A model generated the notes under the pieces. It was given only the letters and a program-made list of their open reading frames with translations, searched no databases and was not told the origin of the DNA. Positions 1 to 12,139 of a stretch of DNA of 64,000 nt are shown in pieces; position 1 is the stretch's first letter; each line of letters opens with the position of its first letter. Made by a program: the position numbers and the translations under genes. The DNA comes from Lampris incognitus (Eukaryota; Chordata; Actinopteri; Lampriformes; Lampridae): assembly GCF_029633865.1 (NCBI RefSeq), contig NC_079223.1, forward strand, positions 9,123,736-9,187,735, read 5' to 3'.

Positions 1-1806
1 AGAGTTCATCTTATTCACCCTCCTATGTCCCCCTCTGTTCTTCACTATCTAGTTTTAAACTCCCAACTGTTGCAGAAATATCTGGTCTTATTCACAAATC
101 CAAATCATCTACCTGTCAGTTAGACCCCCTTCCTACTCATTTAGTACAAGCCTGTCTACCTTCTCTATCCTCTTTAATAACTGATATCATACATTCCTCC
201 CTTACCTCTGGTCTTGTTCCCTCATCTCTCTAAACAGCTGCAATAACTCCAATACTCAAGAAACGTGGTGCAGATCCCAACAATTTGAATAATTTTCGCC
301 CAATCTCAAATTTACCATTTCTTTCTAAAACACTTGAAAGAACAGTTGCATCTCAGGTACACGTTCACTTGACTAACAACAATCTGTTTGAACAATTCCA
401 GTCTGGTTTTCGCTCCATGCACAGTACGGAGGCAGCATTGGTGAAAATCACTAATGATCTTTTGATGGCAGCTGACTCTGGGCTCTTAACCATACTTGTC
501 CTCCTTGATCTGAGTGCAGCCTTTGATACCATCTTACACAACATCCTCCTAGAAAGATTAGCTTCAATTGGAATAACTGGCACTCCCCTTGACTGGTTTA
601 GATAATATCTCTCTGGCCACACTGTTTTGTCCTACTTAAAAATTTGAGATCTCAGTCCTTTCCTGTTACTACCGGTGTTCCCCATGGCTCTGTATTGGGA
701 CCCCTCCTATCGATTATTTGCCTACTACCTGTTGGCTACATTTTCAGGAAATTTGGCATTCAATTTCACTGCTACGTTGATTACACCCAGCTTTATCTAT
801 CCACCAAACCTACCCCCACTCTTCCGCTCACATCCCTTTCTGACTGTTTACTACTAGAAATTAAATCCTGGTTTTCATACCACTTCCTGATAAACTGAGG
901 TCCCTTTAGTTAGCACTAAATCTACTTTGGCCAAAACTGATAGTTTTTTTTTCTTACTATTGACAATTCTATAGTTCCCCCCCCCCCATCGCCTCAGGTT
1001 AAGAGTCTGGGTGTCATCCTGGACAGCACATTATCTTTTGAAGCCCACATCAACAATGTTACTCGGTCTGCATACTTCCACTTCCACCTACGCAATATTA
1101 ATCATCTTCGGCCGTCACTTACACCTAAAAGCACAGCCATACTCACTCACCCCCTGGTTACATCCCGTATTGACTACTGTAATTCTATCCTCTTTGGTCT
1201 TCCCCTCAAGTGTCGTCATTAGCTTCAATTGGTCCAGAATTCAGCTGCCTGTATCATTACCAGAACTCCTTCCATAGATCATATCACTCCTGTTCTTCAG
1301 CAACTCCATTGGCTGCCTGTTTTATACCATATTGACTTCAAGATCCTGATCCTCACCTTTAAGGCTCTTAATAACTTAGCTCCTTCGTATCTTTCTGAAC
1401 TCCTTCATATTCGCACACCCTCCCACACTCTCAGATCCTCTTCTGCTCTCCAACGCACTACACACTCGGCCCGCTTGACTACCATGGGGACTAGAGCCTT
1501 CAGTCGTTCTGCCCCCCACCTATGAAACTCTCTCCCACAAGAAATTCGCAACATTGACTCTCTTTCAACCTTCAAATCCCATCTCAAAACGTACCTTTTC
1601 AAACTGGCATATTCAGTCTGATCCACGCTTCACCGAGTTTTGTGCAGATGTTGATTTTATACTTATCTGTTGTGTTAACTTTTTATTGTCTACCCTGCTT
1701 TGTTTTGATTTTACGCTGTCTGATACAGTGCTTTTTTTTAACGGTGTTCTGTAAGGTGTCCTTGAGTATTTTGAAAGGCATCCACACATAAAATGCATTA
1801 TTATCA
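1..1806 (+). mobile_element. L2-type LINE, 3' part, degenerate
   Basis: Remnant of the reverse transcriptase (RT) and C-terminal part of an L2-clade LINE. The frame at 285-605 reads RPISNLPFLSKTLERTVASQ, then FQSGFR, HSTEAALV, LLDLSAAFDT and the start of GIxGxxLxWF, the usual L2 RT order. A later frame (1229-1525) carries the L2 C-terminal pattern with LRSSSALQ and GTRAFSRSAP. Stops and frameshifts separate the pieces, so it is dead. The element ends near 1806 in an AATGCATTATTATCATTA-like tail typical of fish L2. Its 5' part lies outside the window. Immediately after the tail the cystatin block begins. Confidence 0.85.
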
Positions 1807-2151
1807 TTAGTTTACGGCAAAGAAACATCAGACTCAAGTTCATACAAGAATTGCTCTTTAATCCTTTTTGCAATGTGCGATATGGTTTAAGGATCAACGA
1901 GAACTCGATTGAAAATGCAAAATTAATTAAGACAAGATGGGATGCATGAGTAATCTTTTTATTATTAGGTTTAATTTCTGCATTGTCTTGCATAGTTAAT
2001 GCGTCTGCGCAAAGCAAAGCTACATAGGACATTTGCAGTTGTTAAAAATTACGAGACATAAGGTTAAAATGTTAGTGACACTTCCGGTCGAACAGACGAG
2101 AGGATGCTGTGTAGTTCTTTCTACTGCCGTATGGTCCTTGTTGTTCTCTCG

Positions 2152-2980
2152 TTACGAGCATATGTCTCCTATCAGAATTTCATGAATTAACCATGGTCTA
2201 GTCAGCACCTCAAATGTGCACTGGTAAGGCTAAGGGAAAAAGAATAGACACAAGTTTTAAGACTGAATGTATTAGGAGGCATGTGGCCACTTGAGAACAA
2301 AATATCAGTATTTAATAAAACTACTGTAACAGACTGTATTGATAAGAAAATGTTCTTGTGACCATTCTACCAGCTAGTGGTTCTCTTTTAGCCAAAGCGA
2401 TCATTTCCAAAGGAAACAAGAAAGCCTAGGAGCAAATCTTTACCTGAGCCTTTTCAGGGTCTTGGTAGACGGTGCATAGCTGGTCAGTACCGTCTTTTCT
2501 GCACGAGGTCATCGCCATTTGAACCGTGAAAAGGTAAAAAATGCCAGCAATCACCTAAAGGGACAATGGTGGATTTAGAATTTACATGTGAGAATCAGAG
2601 CTCCCGAAGTGCCCGTCATTGTCTCCCAGATCCCCGACGTGATTAAAAAGCGAATCGGTGTCTGCAATTAGAATCAATTCACCTAAGAGACTAACGTGAG
2701 ACAGACCTCAAAACAACATTTTAATTAGTTTTTCTACAACAGCAGGATCAGCGCAAGTGTGGGATTCTGTCACACTGACCTGTCGTTGAGCCTTAATCAC
2801 TTTGGCCACTTGACTGAGGAACAAGCTTTTGGTTCCCTTGTTGTGCTCGACCACAGCGAACTGCAGGGCCTCTTGTACTCTTGGATCATTGATGTCTGCG
2901 TGTATCGAAGCTTCCACCAAGTTGGCCGCCCCAACGGCCAAAAACGCTGCTAGCACGGGAAAGACAAGCTTTGGGTTCAT
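2152..2980 (-). CDS. Type-2 cystatin, copy 1 (secreted cysteine-protease inhibitor)
   Basis: Cystatins are secreted tight-binding inhibitors of papain-like cathepsins. Exons on the minus strand: exon 1 2980-2780 (67 codons), exon 2 2554-2444 (37), exon 3 2229-2152 (25 plus stop), with GT-AG edges and every junction between codons; predicted 129 residues. A signal peptide (MNPKLVFPVLAAFLAVGAA) is followed by NDPRVQEALQFAVVEHNK, as in cystatin C/egg-white cystatin. The first hairpin loop, split by intron 1, reads Q-VIAG (family QxVxG), the second loop is RPWL, and four cysteines (SCRK, QLCTV, YQCT, DICS) fit the two disulfides of type-2 cystatins. The N-terminal glycine pair (VGG in copies 2 and 3) is replaced by LVEAS. 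Of the three copies this keeps the most canonical inhibitory loops. Confidence 0.9.
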
Positions 2981-3033
2981 GTTGTCCGAGGAAACGGAGA
3001 AAAATGTTGAGTGTCGGAAGACGAAGTATTATA

Positions 3034-3041
3034 CTTATATA
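3034..3041 (-). promoter_or_regulatory. TATA box of cystatin copy 1
   Basis: TATATAAG on the minus strand about 55 bases upstream of the start codon. The same box stands at the same relative place in all three cystatin copies, supporting transcription from this side. Confidence 0.55.
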
Positions 3042-3239
3042 GTACTTCGTCTTATGCAGCACGTCATCTGTACTTTCGGGTGGGCTGACCTCTCATCTAA
3101 TTCCTGCTCTCCATAGGCAGACTGCTGACGGGGTGGAGGCTCGTCTCTGAAACAACATGATCAATACAAAGACAGCCAAACTACTTTGTTTGTTGGCACG
3201 CTCACTATTTAGATTGCAAACGTTCCAAAATCCACTTTG

Positions 3240-3374
3240 AATAGCACACATGGCCGTTATAACTCTGAATCGGATCATTGTTTTCGGTCGTTACGCCTCT
3301 ATGTTGTTTTTAAGGGTGGGGATACCTGCAGTCAGTTTAGACTGAAGAGGTCACTTAGATGAGTGATGAAACTT
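3240..3374 (+). mobile_element. Penelope-like element terminus (copy in unit 1)
   Basis: Contains the stretch GGTGGGGATACCTGCAGTCAG, then TTTAGACTGAAGAGGTCAC and GATGAGTGATGAAAC, which also forms the termini of the Penelope-like copies at 35515, 47588 and 49372 that carry GIY-YIG or RT sequence. The tip of the same terminus (CTCAATAAACGGTGTATCCAG) follows at 3779-3830, separated by about 400 bp that look inserted. Repeated at 8680-8818, 17280-17428 and 23600-23768. Confidence 0.65.
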
Positions 3375-3380
3375 ATGTTA

Positions 3381-3615
3381 TGGCCGAAGTGGATTCACAC
3401 TCCTCTTCTGCTCCAAACATGTTCAATTCGGGGTCACCAATGTGGCAGGAATGAGGAAAAACACAGGAGACCAAGGCGAGTTTGATGTTTATTCCTCAAC
3501 TCCAAAAACCAACTGCAGCAGGAACAACCCTGCACCGGCAAGCCCGGGAACGTAAACCACGCCCCCAGCTCACAGTCCTGCTGGTTGAGAGGCATAGCCC
3601 CTAGTGTCCGCCACA
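3381..3615 (-). mobile_element. Ty3/gypsy fossil remnant (one LTR plus leader)
   Basis: Partial copy of the gypsy element that stands at the matching site in unit 2 (8824-11717). It keeps one 175-bp LTR (3441-3615, ends TGTGGC...GCCACA) and the adjoining leader with its primer-binding area. Broken and non-coding. Confidence 0.8.
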
Positions 3616-4055
3616 TCGTCACTTTTTTATAATATCTTTATGGAGGGAATATATGCGATTTTACTCTTTGTTAATCCTCTGATGACAAAGTTGTGTTTTT
3701 GCACAAAAAAAAATTATGAAGACATAATCTACATCCGTCAAAAAAAAAATAAACAAACAAAAAACCCAAACATATCTCTCAATAAACTGTGTATCCAGAT
3801 GAGCTGATTTAGCTTTCTTTGACTTTTTAATTGAAAGAATTCAAAGTTATCAAATTGCACACAATGCAATAAAGATTACACCCGATGAAACAGCATAGCT
3901 TCAATAAAAACACAAGTCCAGGGGTTACACGTAGTAAATAAGAGGTAAAATAAAAGTTAACAGAGGTTAATATTTCATTCTTTTTAGGCCATAAGGGTCC
4001 AATACAGCGGCATAGTTTTACAGCCTTCAGGTTTTTCGAATATTGTTTGGTGTCT
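3616..4055. repeat. Duplicated A-rich non-coding flank
   Basis: No gene seen. The stretch matches 11722-12135, 17432-17850 and, less closely, 23776-24245. It includes the Penelope-like tip (TCTCAATAAACGGTGTATCC) and ends at CAGCCTTCAGGTTTTTCGAATATTG, after which the RTE-like LINE starts in units 1-3 but not at 24245. Confidence 0.7.
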
Positions 4056-5095
4056 ATGTGGATGTTTGGATGATGTGGGGTTAGTGAATCAGGAAGTGCT
4101 GTGGATTAGCAAGGAGGAAGTGAGGGTAGCTATGAAGAGGATGAAGAGTGGAAAGGCAGTTGGTCCTGATGACATACCTGTGGAGGTATGGAGATGTTTA
4201 GTTGAAATGGCAGTGGAGTTTTTAACTAGGTTGTTTAACACAATCTTGGAAAGCGAGAGGATGCCTGAGGAGTGGAGAAGAAGCATACTGGTACTGATTT
4301 TCAAGAACAAGGGTGATGTGCAGAACTGTAGCAACTACAGAGGTATAAAGTTGATCAGCCACAGCATGAAGATGTGGGAAAGAGTACGAGAAGCTAGGTT
4401 AAGAGGCGAGGTGATGACTAGCGAGCAGCAGTATGGTTTCATACCACAAAAGAGCACTACAGATGCAATGTTTGCTTTGAGAATGTTGATTGAGAAGTAT
4501 GGAGAAGGCCAGAAAGAGTTAGATTGTGTTTTTGTGGATTTCGAGAAAGCATATGACAGGGTGCCAAGAGAGGAGGTGTGGTATTGTATGAGGAAGTCGG
4601 GAATTGCAGAGAAGTATGTAAGAATGGTGCAGGATATGTATGTGGGATGTGTGACAATGGTGAGGTGTGCAGTTGGAATGACAGATGGGTTCAAGGTGGA
4701 GGTGGGATTACAGCAAGAATCAGCTCTGAGCCCTTTCTTGTTTGCAGTGGTGATGGACACTTTGACGGACATGGTCAGGCAGGAGTCTCTGAGTACTATG
4801 ATATTTGCTGATGACATTGTGATCTGTAGTGAGAGTAGGGTGGAAGTTGAAGACAGCCTGTAGAGGTGGAGGTATGCACTGGAGAGAAGAGGAATTGAAG
4901 TCAGTGGGAACAAGACGGAATACACATGCATTAATGTGAGGGAGGACAGTGGAATGGTGAGGATGCAAGGAGTAGAGGTCATGAAGGCATATGAGTTTAA
5001 ATACTTGGGGTCAACTGTCCAAAGTAACGGGGAGTGAAGAAGAGAGTGTAGGCAGGGTGGAGTGGGTGGAAAAGAGTGTCATGAGTGATTTGCGA
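4056..5095 (+). mobile_element. RTE-like LINE fragment, RT domain (copy 1)
   Basis: Open frame 4066-4863 encodes an RT core: KSGKAVGPDDIPVEVW, RRSILVLIFKNKGDVQNCSN, YRGIKLISHSMKMWE, EQQYGFIPQKSTTDA, FVDFEKAYDRVPREEVW and the catalytic FADDIVI. This matches the very common fish LINE of the RTE/RTE-X type. After a TAG at 4861 the frame continues as the usual ERRGI..NKTEYTCINV tail and YLGSTVQS. The endonuclease and the 3' end are missing, so it is a dead internal fragment. Copies stand at 12140 and 17850 in units 2 and 3. Confidence 0.85.
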
Positions 5096-5104
5096 CAGAA
5101 AACA

Positions 5105-6600
5105 AAGGGTTGGCCTATCTTTTTGGAGTTCCATTCTCAACAGCTACGGAAAGAGCAACATAGGTTAGGGGTGGAATGCCTTCAGCTTTTGAGAGAAGAC
5201 ATCTCCCTCTTCATGATAACTCTCTCTGTAACCTATGTTAAAAAATGTTCCTTGTCGTTTCAATGATTGGCTCAAAATTTAAAGAACATCTTAAAGATTC
5301 ATCTTTTGTAATATTTACACCCAAATATGTAACTTGATTCTTAATTTGAATGCCACATATACATGACATTTCACATGTCTTGATAGACATTAATTCACAT
5401 TTGTTGGTATTTAAACATAAACCAGAAGCATTGGAAAAATTCTTAATAAGGTCCAAGGCACGAGGAATTTGAGCAGCATCTTTTAAGAAGAGGGTTGTAT
5501 CGTCTGCCAGTTGGCTGATGAAGACCTGTCTGTCCGCAACCACTACACCCTGCAAATCACTATTGGAAATAAAAGTAGCAAGAAGTTGGGCAGCGATCAA
5601 AAAGAGATAAGGGGAGATGGGACAACCTTGTCTATCTCTGCGATAAAGGTTAGACCTTGGAGAAGTACCATATTTTAACTTAATTGAGTTACCACCGTTA
5701 TTATAAAGAGTTTTGATAGTTTTACAAAAGAAGTCGCTCAAACCAAGCTTTGATAGGGCTTTATAAAAGAAGTCATGTTCCACAGAATCAAAGGTTTTAT
5801 AAAAGTCAAGAAAGAGAATGAGGCCGTCACTATCAACAAGGTCATTATAATCAAACAAATCTGAAACCAATCCAATGTTATTTGTGATGTGTCGATTTCT
5901 CATGAATCCTGATTTTGTCTCATCTAAAACATCTTTTAACCTTTCAGCAAACAGTGGGTGTACTATTTTATAATCATTATTGAGAAGCAGGATAAGGCTC
6001 CAGTTATCTAACAATAACAGATCTTTGTTAGGTTTTGGAATTAATGTAATGATCCCCTGAGTCATGGTGGGTGGGAGAGCTCCTTTTTGTATACTTTCTA
6101 AAAAACAACCACTAACCAAAAAGGGGCATAATTGTTCAGCAAACATTTTGTAAAGCCATCATTTCCAGGTGATGTGTCATTTTTCAGATTGCCCATCACT
6201 TTTTCAACTCCCTTGACATCAGTTGTAGAATTACATGAATTCCTGTCATCTGTGGATAAGAGTCAAGAAAAGCGGTGGCTGCGTCTTCAGAGTATTGGGC
6301 CTTGTAGAGATTGCTGTAATTGGCACAGAAAGAAGCAATTCCTCTAGGGTCATTAACTACGTTATTATCTATTAGTAATTGATCTAAGAACTAAGAGGAA
6401 TTTTGTTGCCCCTCCATCTTTTCCTAGATCTAATAAATGTTCCTTCTGCTTTAATTTTATACGTATCATCTAATTAATTTTGTAATTGCAAATATTCCTT
6501 ATGCTCATCATCAGATAAATTGTCTTGTTGAGAAAAACATGCCAACTGGTAGATAACTTTTTCTTCCGCAGTTCTTCTGTTCTTAGTCAGATCACTTCCA
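5105..6600 (-). mobile_element. Tx1-type L1 LINE fragment, RT domain (copy 1)
   Basis: Minus-strand frame 6146-5238 encodes an L1/Tx1-clade RT: ITLIPKPNKD, KSGFMRNRHITNNI, LILFLDFYKTFDSVEHDF, RQGCPISPYLFLIAAQLLA, FISQLADDTTLFLKD and LNTNKCELMSI. Further upstream ORF2 sequence can be followed to about 6600. FLDFYKTFDSVEHD and LADDT are the polymerase motifs. Both ends are lost; the 5' side abuts the truncated EPHX1-like exon 4. A near-identical fragment lies at 13705-15200. Confidence 0.85.
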
Positions 6601-6625
6601 AATTTCCTGAGAAGTTTCTCTGTGC

Positions 6626-7280
6626 ACTTCGTCCACGTACAGCCACCACATCGGGAGGGTCAGGAGGTGTTGCCTCTCATGCTTGTCCGTGGCTGGCCAG
6701 GCTCGTACTTTGAATTCTACAAGATCCTTCCCTTGCTCACAGATACCCAAGCTGGCCTTGCATTTGAGGTCATATGTCCATCCATCCCTAGCTATGGTTT
6801 CTCAGAGGCGCCACATAAACAAGGTAAGTAGAGCGTGAACGTATATGTATGGGTTTTAATAGCATTTGTCTATATGAATGCTTCTTGAATCTCTCTCCAG
6901 GATTTGACAGTCTTGCTGCTGCAAGAGTTTTCCTGACACTGTTGGAGCACCTCGGGTTCTGAACGTTCTACTTGCAGGGTGGGGACTGGGGCTCCGTCAT
7001 CACCACCAACATGGCACAGATGAAACCACAGTAAGCTTGTACACACTAACCAGCTTTATATCATAGCACTGGAATCTGCAACACCATGTTGTTTTTCCAA
7101 ATACAACATTGACATAATGACTTAATGATGAATGAAACGCAGCTTGTATTGTGCCAAAGCACAGAATTCACCAAGAACAATTTGCCAAGAACACCAAGTC
7201 ACAACTTAATTGGGTCAAAGTTTCAGAAATATTGATTTGTAAACAGGCAAAACTGAGCACACACGACACGAAATTCACTT
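6626..7280 (+). pseudogene. EPHX1-like pseudogene fragment, exons 4-5 (unit 1)
   Basis: Duplicate of part of the EPHX1 gene at 25745-33426. Bases 6626-6825 correspond to exon 4 without its first codons (PPHREGQEVLPLMLV then RGWPGSYFEFYK), followed by a GTAAGT donor. Bases 6901-7031 correspond to exon 5 ([20 protein letters not shown] then [18 protein letters not shown]), and 7032-7280 matches EPHX1 intron 5. Exon 5 has an in-frame TGA after LEHLGF, the HGWPGS oxyanion motif has become RGWPGS, and the rest of the gene is absent, so it cannot make an enzyme. A LINE fragment replaces the upstream exons. Confidence 0.9.
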
Positions 7281-7635
7281 TGTAGAGACAGTTTAGGGCA
7301 AAGAAACATCAGACTCCAGTTCATACGAGAATCGCTCTTTAATTCTTTTTGCGATATGTGATAGGGTTTAAGGATTAACGAGAACTCATTTGAAAATGCA
7401 AATCGATTAAGACCAGATGGGATGCATGAGTAATCTTTTTATTAATAGGTTTAATATCTGCATTGTCTTGCATAGTTAGTTGATACGTCTGCGCAAAGCA
7501 AAGCTACATAGGACATTTGCAGTTGTTAAAAATTACGAGACATAAGGTTAAAATGTTAGTGAGACTTCCGGTCGAACAGACGAGAGGATGCTGTGTAGTT
7601 CTTTCTACTGCCGTATGGTTCTTGTTGTTCTCGCG

Positions 7636-8452
7636 TTAGTTGCACGTGCTTTCTTTCAGCTCATAAAAATGGTACCACACTCGAGTCAGCACCTCAAATG
7701 TGCACTGGTAAGGCTAAGGGGAAAAGAATAGACACAAGTTTTAAGAGTGAATGTATCCGGAGGCACGTAGCCACTTCAGAACAAAATATCTCAATATTTA
7801 ATAAAACTACTGTAACAGACTGTATTGATAATAAAATCTTCTTGTGACCATTCTACCAACTAGTGGTTCTCTTTTAGACAAAGTGATCATTTCCAAAGGA
7901 AACAAAAAAGCCTAGGAGCAAATCGTTACCGGAGCCTTTTTACGGTCTTGGTAGACGGGGCATCGCTGGTCAGGACCGGCTTTTCTGCACGGGGTCTTCC
8001 TCATTTGCACCGTGAAACGGTACATCATGCCATCATCCACCTAAAGGGAAAAAACCTTTGCAAATCAGAGCTCCTGAAGTGCCCGTCATTGTCTCCCAGA
8101 TTCGCGACGTGATAAAAAGTGAATCGGTCTCTACAGTTAGAATCAATTCACCTAAGAGCCTAAACGTGAGACAGACTTTCAAACATAATTTTAATTAGTG
8201 TTCTACAACAGCAGGATCAGCGCAAGTATGGGATTCTGTCACACTGACCTGTTGTTGTTGAGCCTTCATCACTTTGGTCACTTGACTGAGGAACAAGCTG
8301 TTGCTTCTCCTGTTGTGATTACCTGCAAAGTACAGCAGGGCATCTTGTACTCTTGGATCATTGATGTCTGCATCTGTCAGACCTCCCACCAAGTCGGCCG
8401 CACCAAAGGCCAAACACGCCACCAGCACGGGAAAGACAAGCTTTGGGTTCAT
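7636..8452 (-). CDS. Type-2 cystatin, copy 2 (diverged inhibitory loop)
   Basis: Exons on the minus strand: 8452-8249 (68 codons), 8040-7930 (37), 7713-7636 (25 plus stop); predicted 130 residues, all junctions in frame. Signal peptide MNPKLVFPVLVACLAFGAA, then VGGLTDADINDPRVQDAL. Relative to copy 1 the loop at the exon 1/exon 2 junction reads Q-VDDG in place of QVIAG, so acidic residues sit where cystatins carry the hydrophobic residue that enters the protease cleft. The second loop is RVW rather than RPW. The four cysteines are kept. A run of four Gln codons ends exon 1. The fold looks conserved while classical cathepsin inhibition is doubtful (inference). Confidence 0.87.
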
Positions 8453-8500
8453 GTTGTCTGAGGAAACGGAGCAAAATGTTAAGCGTTGGAAGACGAAGTA

Positions 8501-8508
8501 CTATATAA
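8501..8508 (-). promoter_or_regulatory. TATA box of cystatin copy 2
   Basis: TTATATAG on the minus strand about 50 bases upstream of the ATG, aligned with the boxes of copies 1 and 3. Confidence 0.55.
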
Positions 8509-8679
8509 GCGTCATCTGCCATTTCGGGTAGGCTGACCTCTCATCTAATTCCTGCTCTCCATAGGCAGATTGCTGACGGGGTGGAGGCTCGTCTCTGAAA
8601 CAACGTGATCAATACGAAGACAGCCGAACTACTTTGTTTGTTGGCACGCTCACTATTTAGATTGCAAAATCCACTTTGA

Positions 8680-8818
8680 ATAGCACACATGGCCGTTATA
8701 GCTCTGAATCGGATCACTGTTTTCGGTCGTTACGCCTCTATGTTGTTTTTAAGGGTGGGGATACCTGCAGTCAGTTTAGACTGAAGAGGTCACTTAGATG
8801 AGTGATGAAACTTATGTT
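8680..8818 (+). mobile_element. Penelope-like terminus (unit 2)
   Basis: Same terminus as at 3240-3374 (GGTGGGGATACCTGCAGTCAG and GATGAGTGATGAAAC). The gypsy element is inserted immediately after it. Confidence 0.6.
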
Positions 8819-8823
8819 ATTGT

Positions 8824-11717
8824 TGTGGCAGGAATGAGGAAAAACACAGGAGACCAAGGCGAGTTTGACGTTTATTCCTCAACTCCAAAAACCAACTGCA
8901 GCAGGAACAACCCTGCACCGGCGAGCCCGGGAACATAAACCGCGCCCCCAGCTCACAGTCCTGCTGGGTGAGAGGCATAGCCCCTAGTGTCCGCCACACA
9001 GCCCCCCCCCCCCGAACACCCAGAAGGGACTCCTGGAAAGAAAATTAGTGTCTCACTGGAGGCTTAAGCAGCCTGCCATAACGGCTGCGCCGTCTCTCAG
9101 CCGAAACAGTAGGTGAAACACAGTCCAAAGCCGGCTGAGAAGCAGAACGCTGAACCCGTGAAGACACTGCCGGGGTCCTGGAAGGAGGACGACCCTGACG
9201 GGGAATCTGGGCCGGAAACACAACTTCGCCTGCCACCCTGTGCGCCGGTTTAAGCCTATCAAGCGTGACACGCTCCTTACGCCCACCCATATCTAGCACA
9301 AAACCCTTAGGACCCGTCTCAAGAACCTGAAATGGGCCATCGTATGGGGGTTGGAGGGGCGAGCGGTGAGCATCATGCCGTACAAAAACAAAATGAGCCG
9401 ACATGAGCTCCGCAGGCACGAACGACCGCGGAAAACAGTGGTGAACGGGCCCTTGAACCCGAGTGCTGTCGGACAAAAAAGGATAAACGGCCGGACGGGG
9501 TCGAGGAGCGGAACTCCCAGGCAAAAATTCCCCAGGGACGCGGAGCGGCTGACCGAGCACCAGCTCAGCGGGTGACGCGTCGAGGTCCTCCTTAGGAGCC
9601 GAACGCAACCCGAGCATAACCCAAGGTAAACGATCCACCCAGTTACCATCCGAGAGCGCAGCGCTGCCTTGAGCGACTGGTGAAAACGTTGACACAACCC
9701 GTTAGCCTGAGGGTGATACGCGGTAGTGCGGTGTACCTGCACACCCAAGGATCGCGCAAGTGCCGACCAGAGCTCTGACACGAACTGAGGGCCCCTGTCT
9801 GAGGTGATATCTGATGGAGTGCCGAAACGGGCGACCCAGGAGGAAAGAAAAGCGCGTGCAACATCCGAGCATGTTGTGGAGGATAGAGGGACAGCCTCTG
9901 GCCACCTGGTGGTCCGATCTACCATTGTGAGCAGGTGCGTAAAACCCTGTGAAGAAGGTAGAGGGCCCACCAGGTCCACATGCACGTGGTCGAAACGTCT
10001 GGCCGGGATCGGAAACGGTTCGAGGGGCGATTTAGTGTGCTGGTGGACCTTAGCGCGCTGGCCCGCTACACATGCAGCTGCCCACCCCTTGACGTCCTTG
10101 CGGAGGCCAGGCCAGACGAACTTGGAACCGACCAACTTCACCGACGCCCGAACTCCAGGGTGCGAGAGGGAGTGAATCGAATCGAAAACTCGACGGCGCC
10201 AGGCCACTGGAACAACGGGGCGGGGACGGCCGGTGCAGACATCGCAGAGGAGGGCAGGACTGCCTTCCTGCATCACAGCATCCTCTAGCTTGAGACCGGT
10301 ACGCGTTGACCTTAGGGCAAGGACGTCCGGGTCGCTGGACTGGTCGGCAGCCATAGCGGAGAAATCCACACCGAGGTGCACAGGACACACAAGCACACGC
10401 GACAGACAGTCAGCAACAGGGATGGACTTCCCGGCCACATGCTGAATGTCCGTTGTGAACTCGGAGGTCGCCGCTAGGTGGCGCTGTTGACGAGCAGACC
10501 ACGGCTCAGTCACCTTGGACATGGCAAAAGTCAGCGGCTTATGATCCACATAAGCCGTGAATGGGCGACCCTCCAGCAGGAAGCGGAAATGCCGGGTTGC
10601 AAGGTGCAGTGCCAGCAACTCCCGGTCAAAAACGCTGTACTTGCGCTCGCTATCCCGCAGTTTGCGGCTAAAAAATGCGAGTGGCTGCCACGCATTCGCC
10701 ACACGCTGTTCAACCACAGCCCCCACGGCTATGTCAGACGCATCGGTTGTTAAAGCTATGGACGCCGTGGGTGTGGGATGGGCGAGGAGGGCAGCGTTAG
10801 CCAGGGCGCACTTAGCTCCGTCAAAGGCCTGGACCTGTTCGGGAGTCCAGTCGACAGGGTCGTTAGCCTTCTTAAGCCGCAGGGGCAGTCACTTCAGCCA
10901 CCACTGCCGTGTCCGCGTCCTCCGACGTCGGCTGCAGAGGCTCCGATGCCACACTCTGCACAGAGAACCGTCTGGTAGCCAGCAGGACCCGATCGGCCTC
11001 CTCAGCCAAACCTCGGCAGTCACCAGCGGCCAGACACGGGGAGTTAGCCAAAGCCGCGCGCACAGGAGACGGGAGCTGGCGCAGGAAAACGTGCGGGAAA
11101 AGGAACCCACCTTCGTCTGAGCCTAGCAGCGACAGCATATTGTCCATGAGATCCACAGCCGTCCTGTCGCCCAAACCGGATATGGAAAGGATTCTATCTG
11201 CCCTCTCTGCGGTAGATAGGCTGTACCTCCGGAGCAGAAGATGTTTGAGGGCGACGTATTTATCGTGTTGCGGAGGGGCGCGCAACAGCTGCATGGCCCG
11301 GCGTGTGGACTGCTGGTCCAGCGCAGCGACGACCAGATAGCATCTGGAGTCGTCCGCGGAGATTCCACGCAGGTGGAAAAGCGCCTCGACATGCTGGAAC
11401 CACGAGGCCGGGTCGCTCTGCCAGAACTCTGGGAGCTTCACAGCCGCGGTGAGAACGGCCCGCTGTGAGAGTTGGGGCGGCGTGGCCGAAGTGGATTCAC
11501 ACTCCTCTTCTGCTCCAAACATGTTCAATTCGGGGTCACCAATGTGGAAGGAATGAGGAAAAACACAGGAGACCAATGCGAGTTTGATGTTTATTCCTCA
11601 ACTCCAAAAACCAACTGCAGCAGGAACAACCCTGCACCGGCGAGCCCGGGAACGTAAACCACGCCCCCAGCTCACAGTCCTGCTGAGTGAGAGGCATAGC
11701 CCCTAGTGTCCGCCACA
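8824..11717 (-). mobile_element. Ty3/gypsy LTR retrotransposon fossil
   Basis: Minus-strand element bounded by 175-bp LTRs at 8824-8998 (3' LTR) and 11543-11717 (5' LTR), both with TGTGGM...GCCACA ends, and flanked by a 4-bp TTGT target duplication. A purine tract lies beside the 3' LTR. Parts recognised: gag (frame from about 11576 to 10872), RNase H (SRKLRDSERKYSVFDRELLA, YVDHKPLTF) and integrase (HPGVRASVKL, YHPQANG). Shorter than a full gypsy element and broken, with a few breaks. The LTRs still agree closely, so the insertion is fairly young, but it precedes the duplication that made units 1 and 2. Confidence 0.93.
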
Positions 11718-12139
11718 TTGTCACTTTTTTATAATATCTTTATGGAGGGAATATATACTATTTTACTCTTTGTTAATCCTCTGACGACAAAAGTGTGTTT
11801 TTTGCACAACCCAATAAACAAAACTTAAAAACAAAAAAGATTATGAAGACATAATCTACATCCGTCAAAAAACAAAAAACCCAAACATATCTCTCAATAA
11901 ACGGTGTATCCAGATGAGCTGATTTAACTTTTTTTGACTTTTTAATTGAATGAATTCAAAGTCATCAAATCGCACACAATGCAATAAAGATTACACCCGA
12001 TGAAACAGCATAGCTTCAATAAAAACACAAGTCCAGGGGTTACACGTAGTAAATAAGAGGTAAAATAAAAGTTAACAGAGGTTCATACAGCAAAATAGTT
12101 TTACAGCCTTCAGGTTTTTCGAATATTGTTTGGTGTCTA
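11718..12139. repeat. Duplicated A-rich flank (unit 2)
   Basis: Matches 3616-4055; no gene seen. Starts with the right-hand TTGT target duplication of the gypsy insertion. Confidence 0.65.

Larger units (their letters stand above)
1814..7297. repeat. Tandem segmental duplication unit 1
   Basis: First copy of a block repeated in the same orientation at 7298-15897 and, shortened, at 15898-18356. Order: 3' flank of cystatin, cystatin gene (minus), flank with Penelope-like terminus, gypsy remnant, A-rich flank, RTE-like LINE, Tx1 LINE fragment (minus), EPHX1-like exons 4-5 with part of the next intron. Unit 1 lacks the orphan EPHX1 promoter fragment of unit 2: the RTE end (CATGAGTGATTTGYGACAG) runs straight into the Tx1 flank near 5100, consistent with a deletion. 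Block edges are read by eye and good to tens of bases. Confidence 0.8.

Noticed and set aside
4335-4982. 215-codon minus-strand frame (also 12418-13065)
   Set aside because: Complement of the RTE reverse transcriptase; duplicated only because the LINE is.
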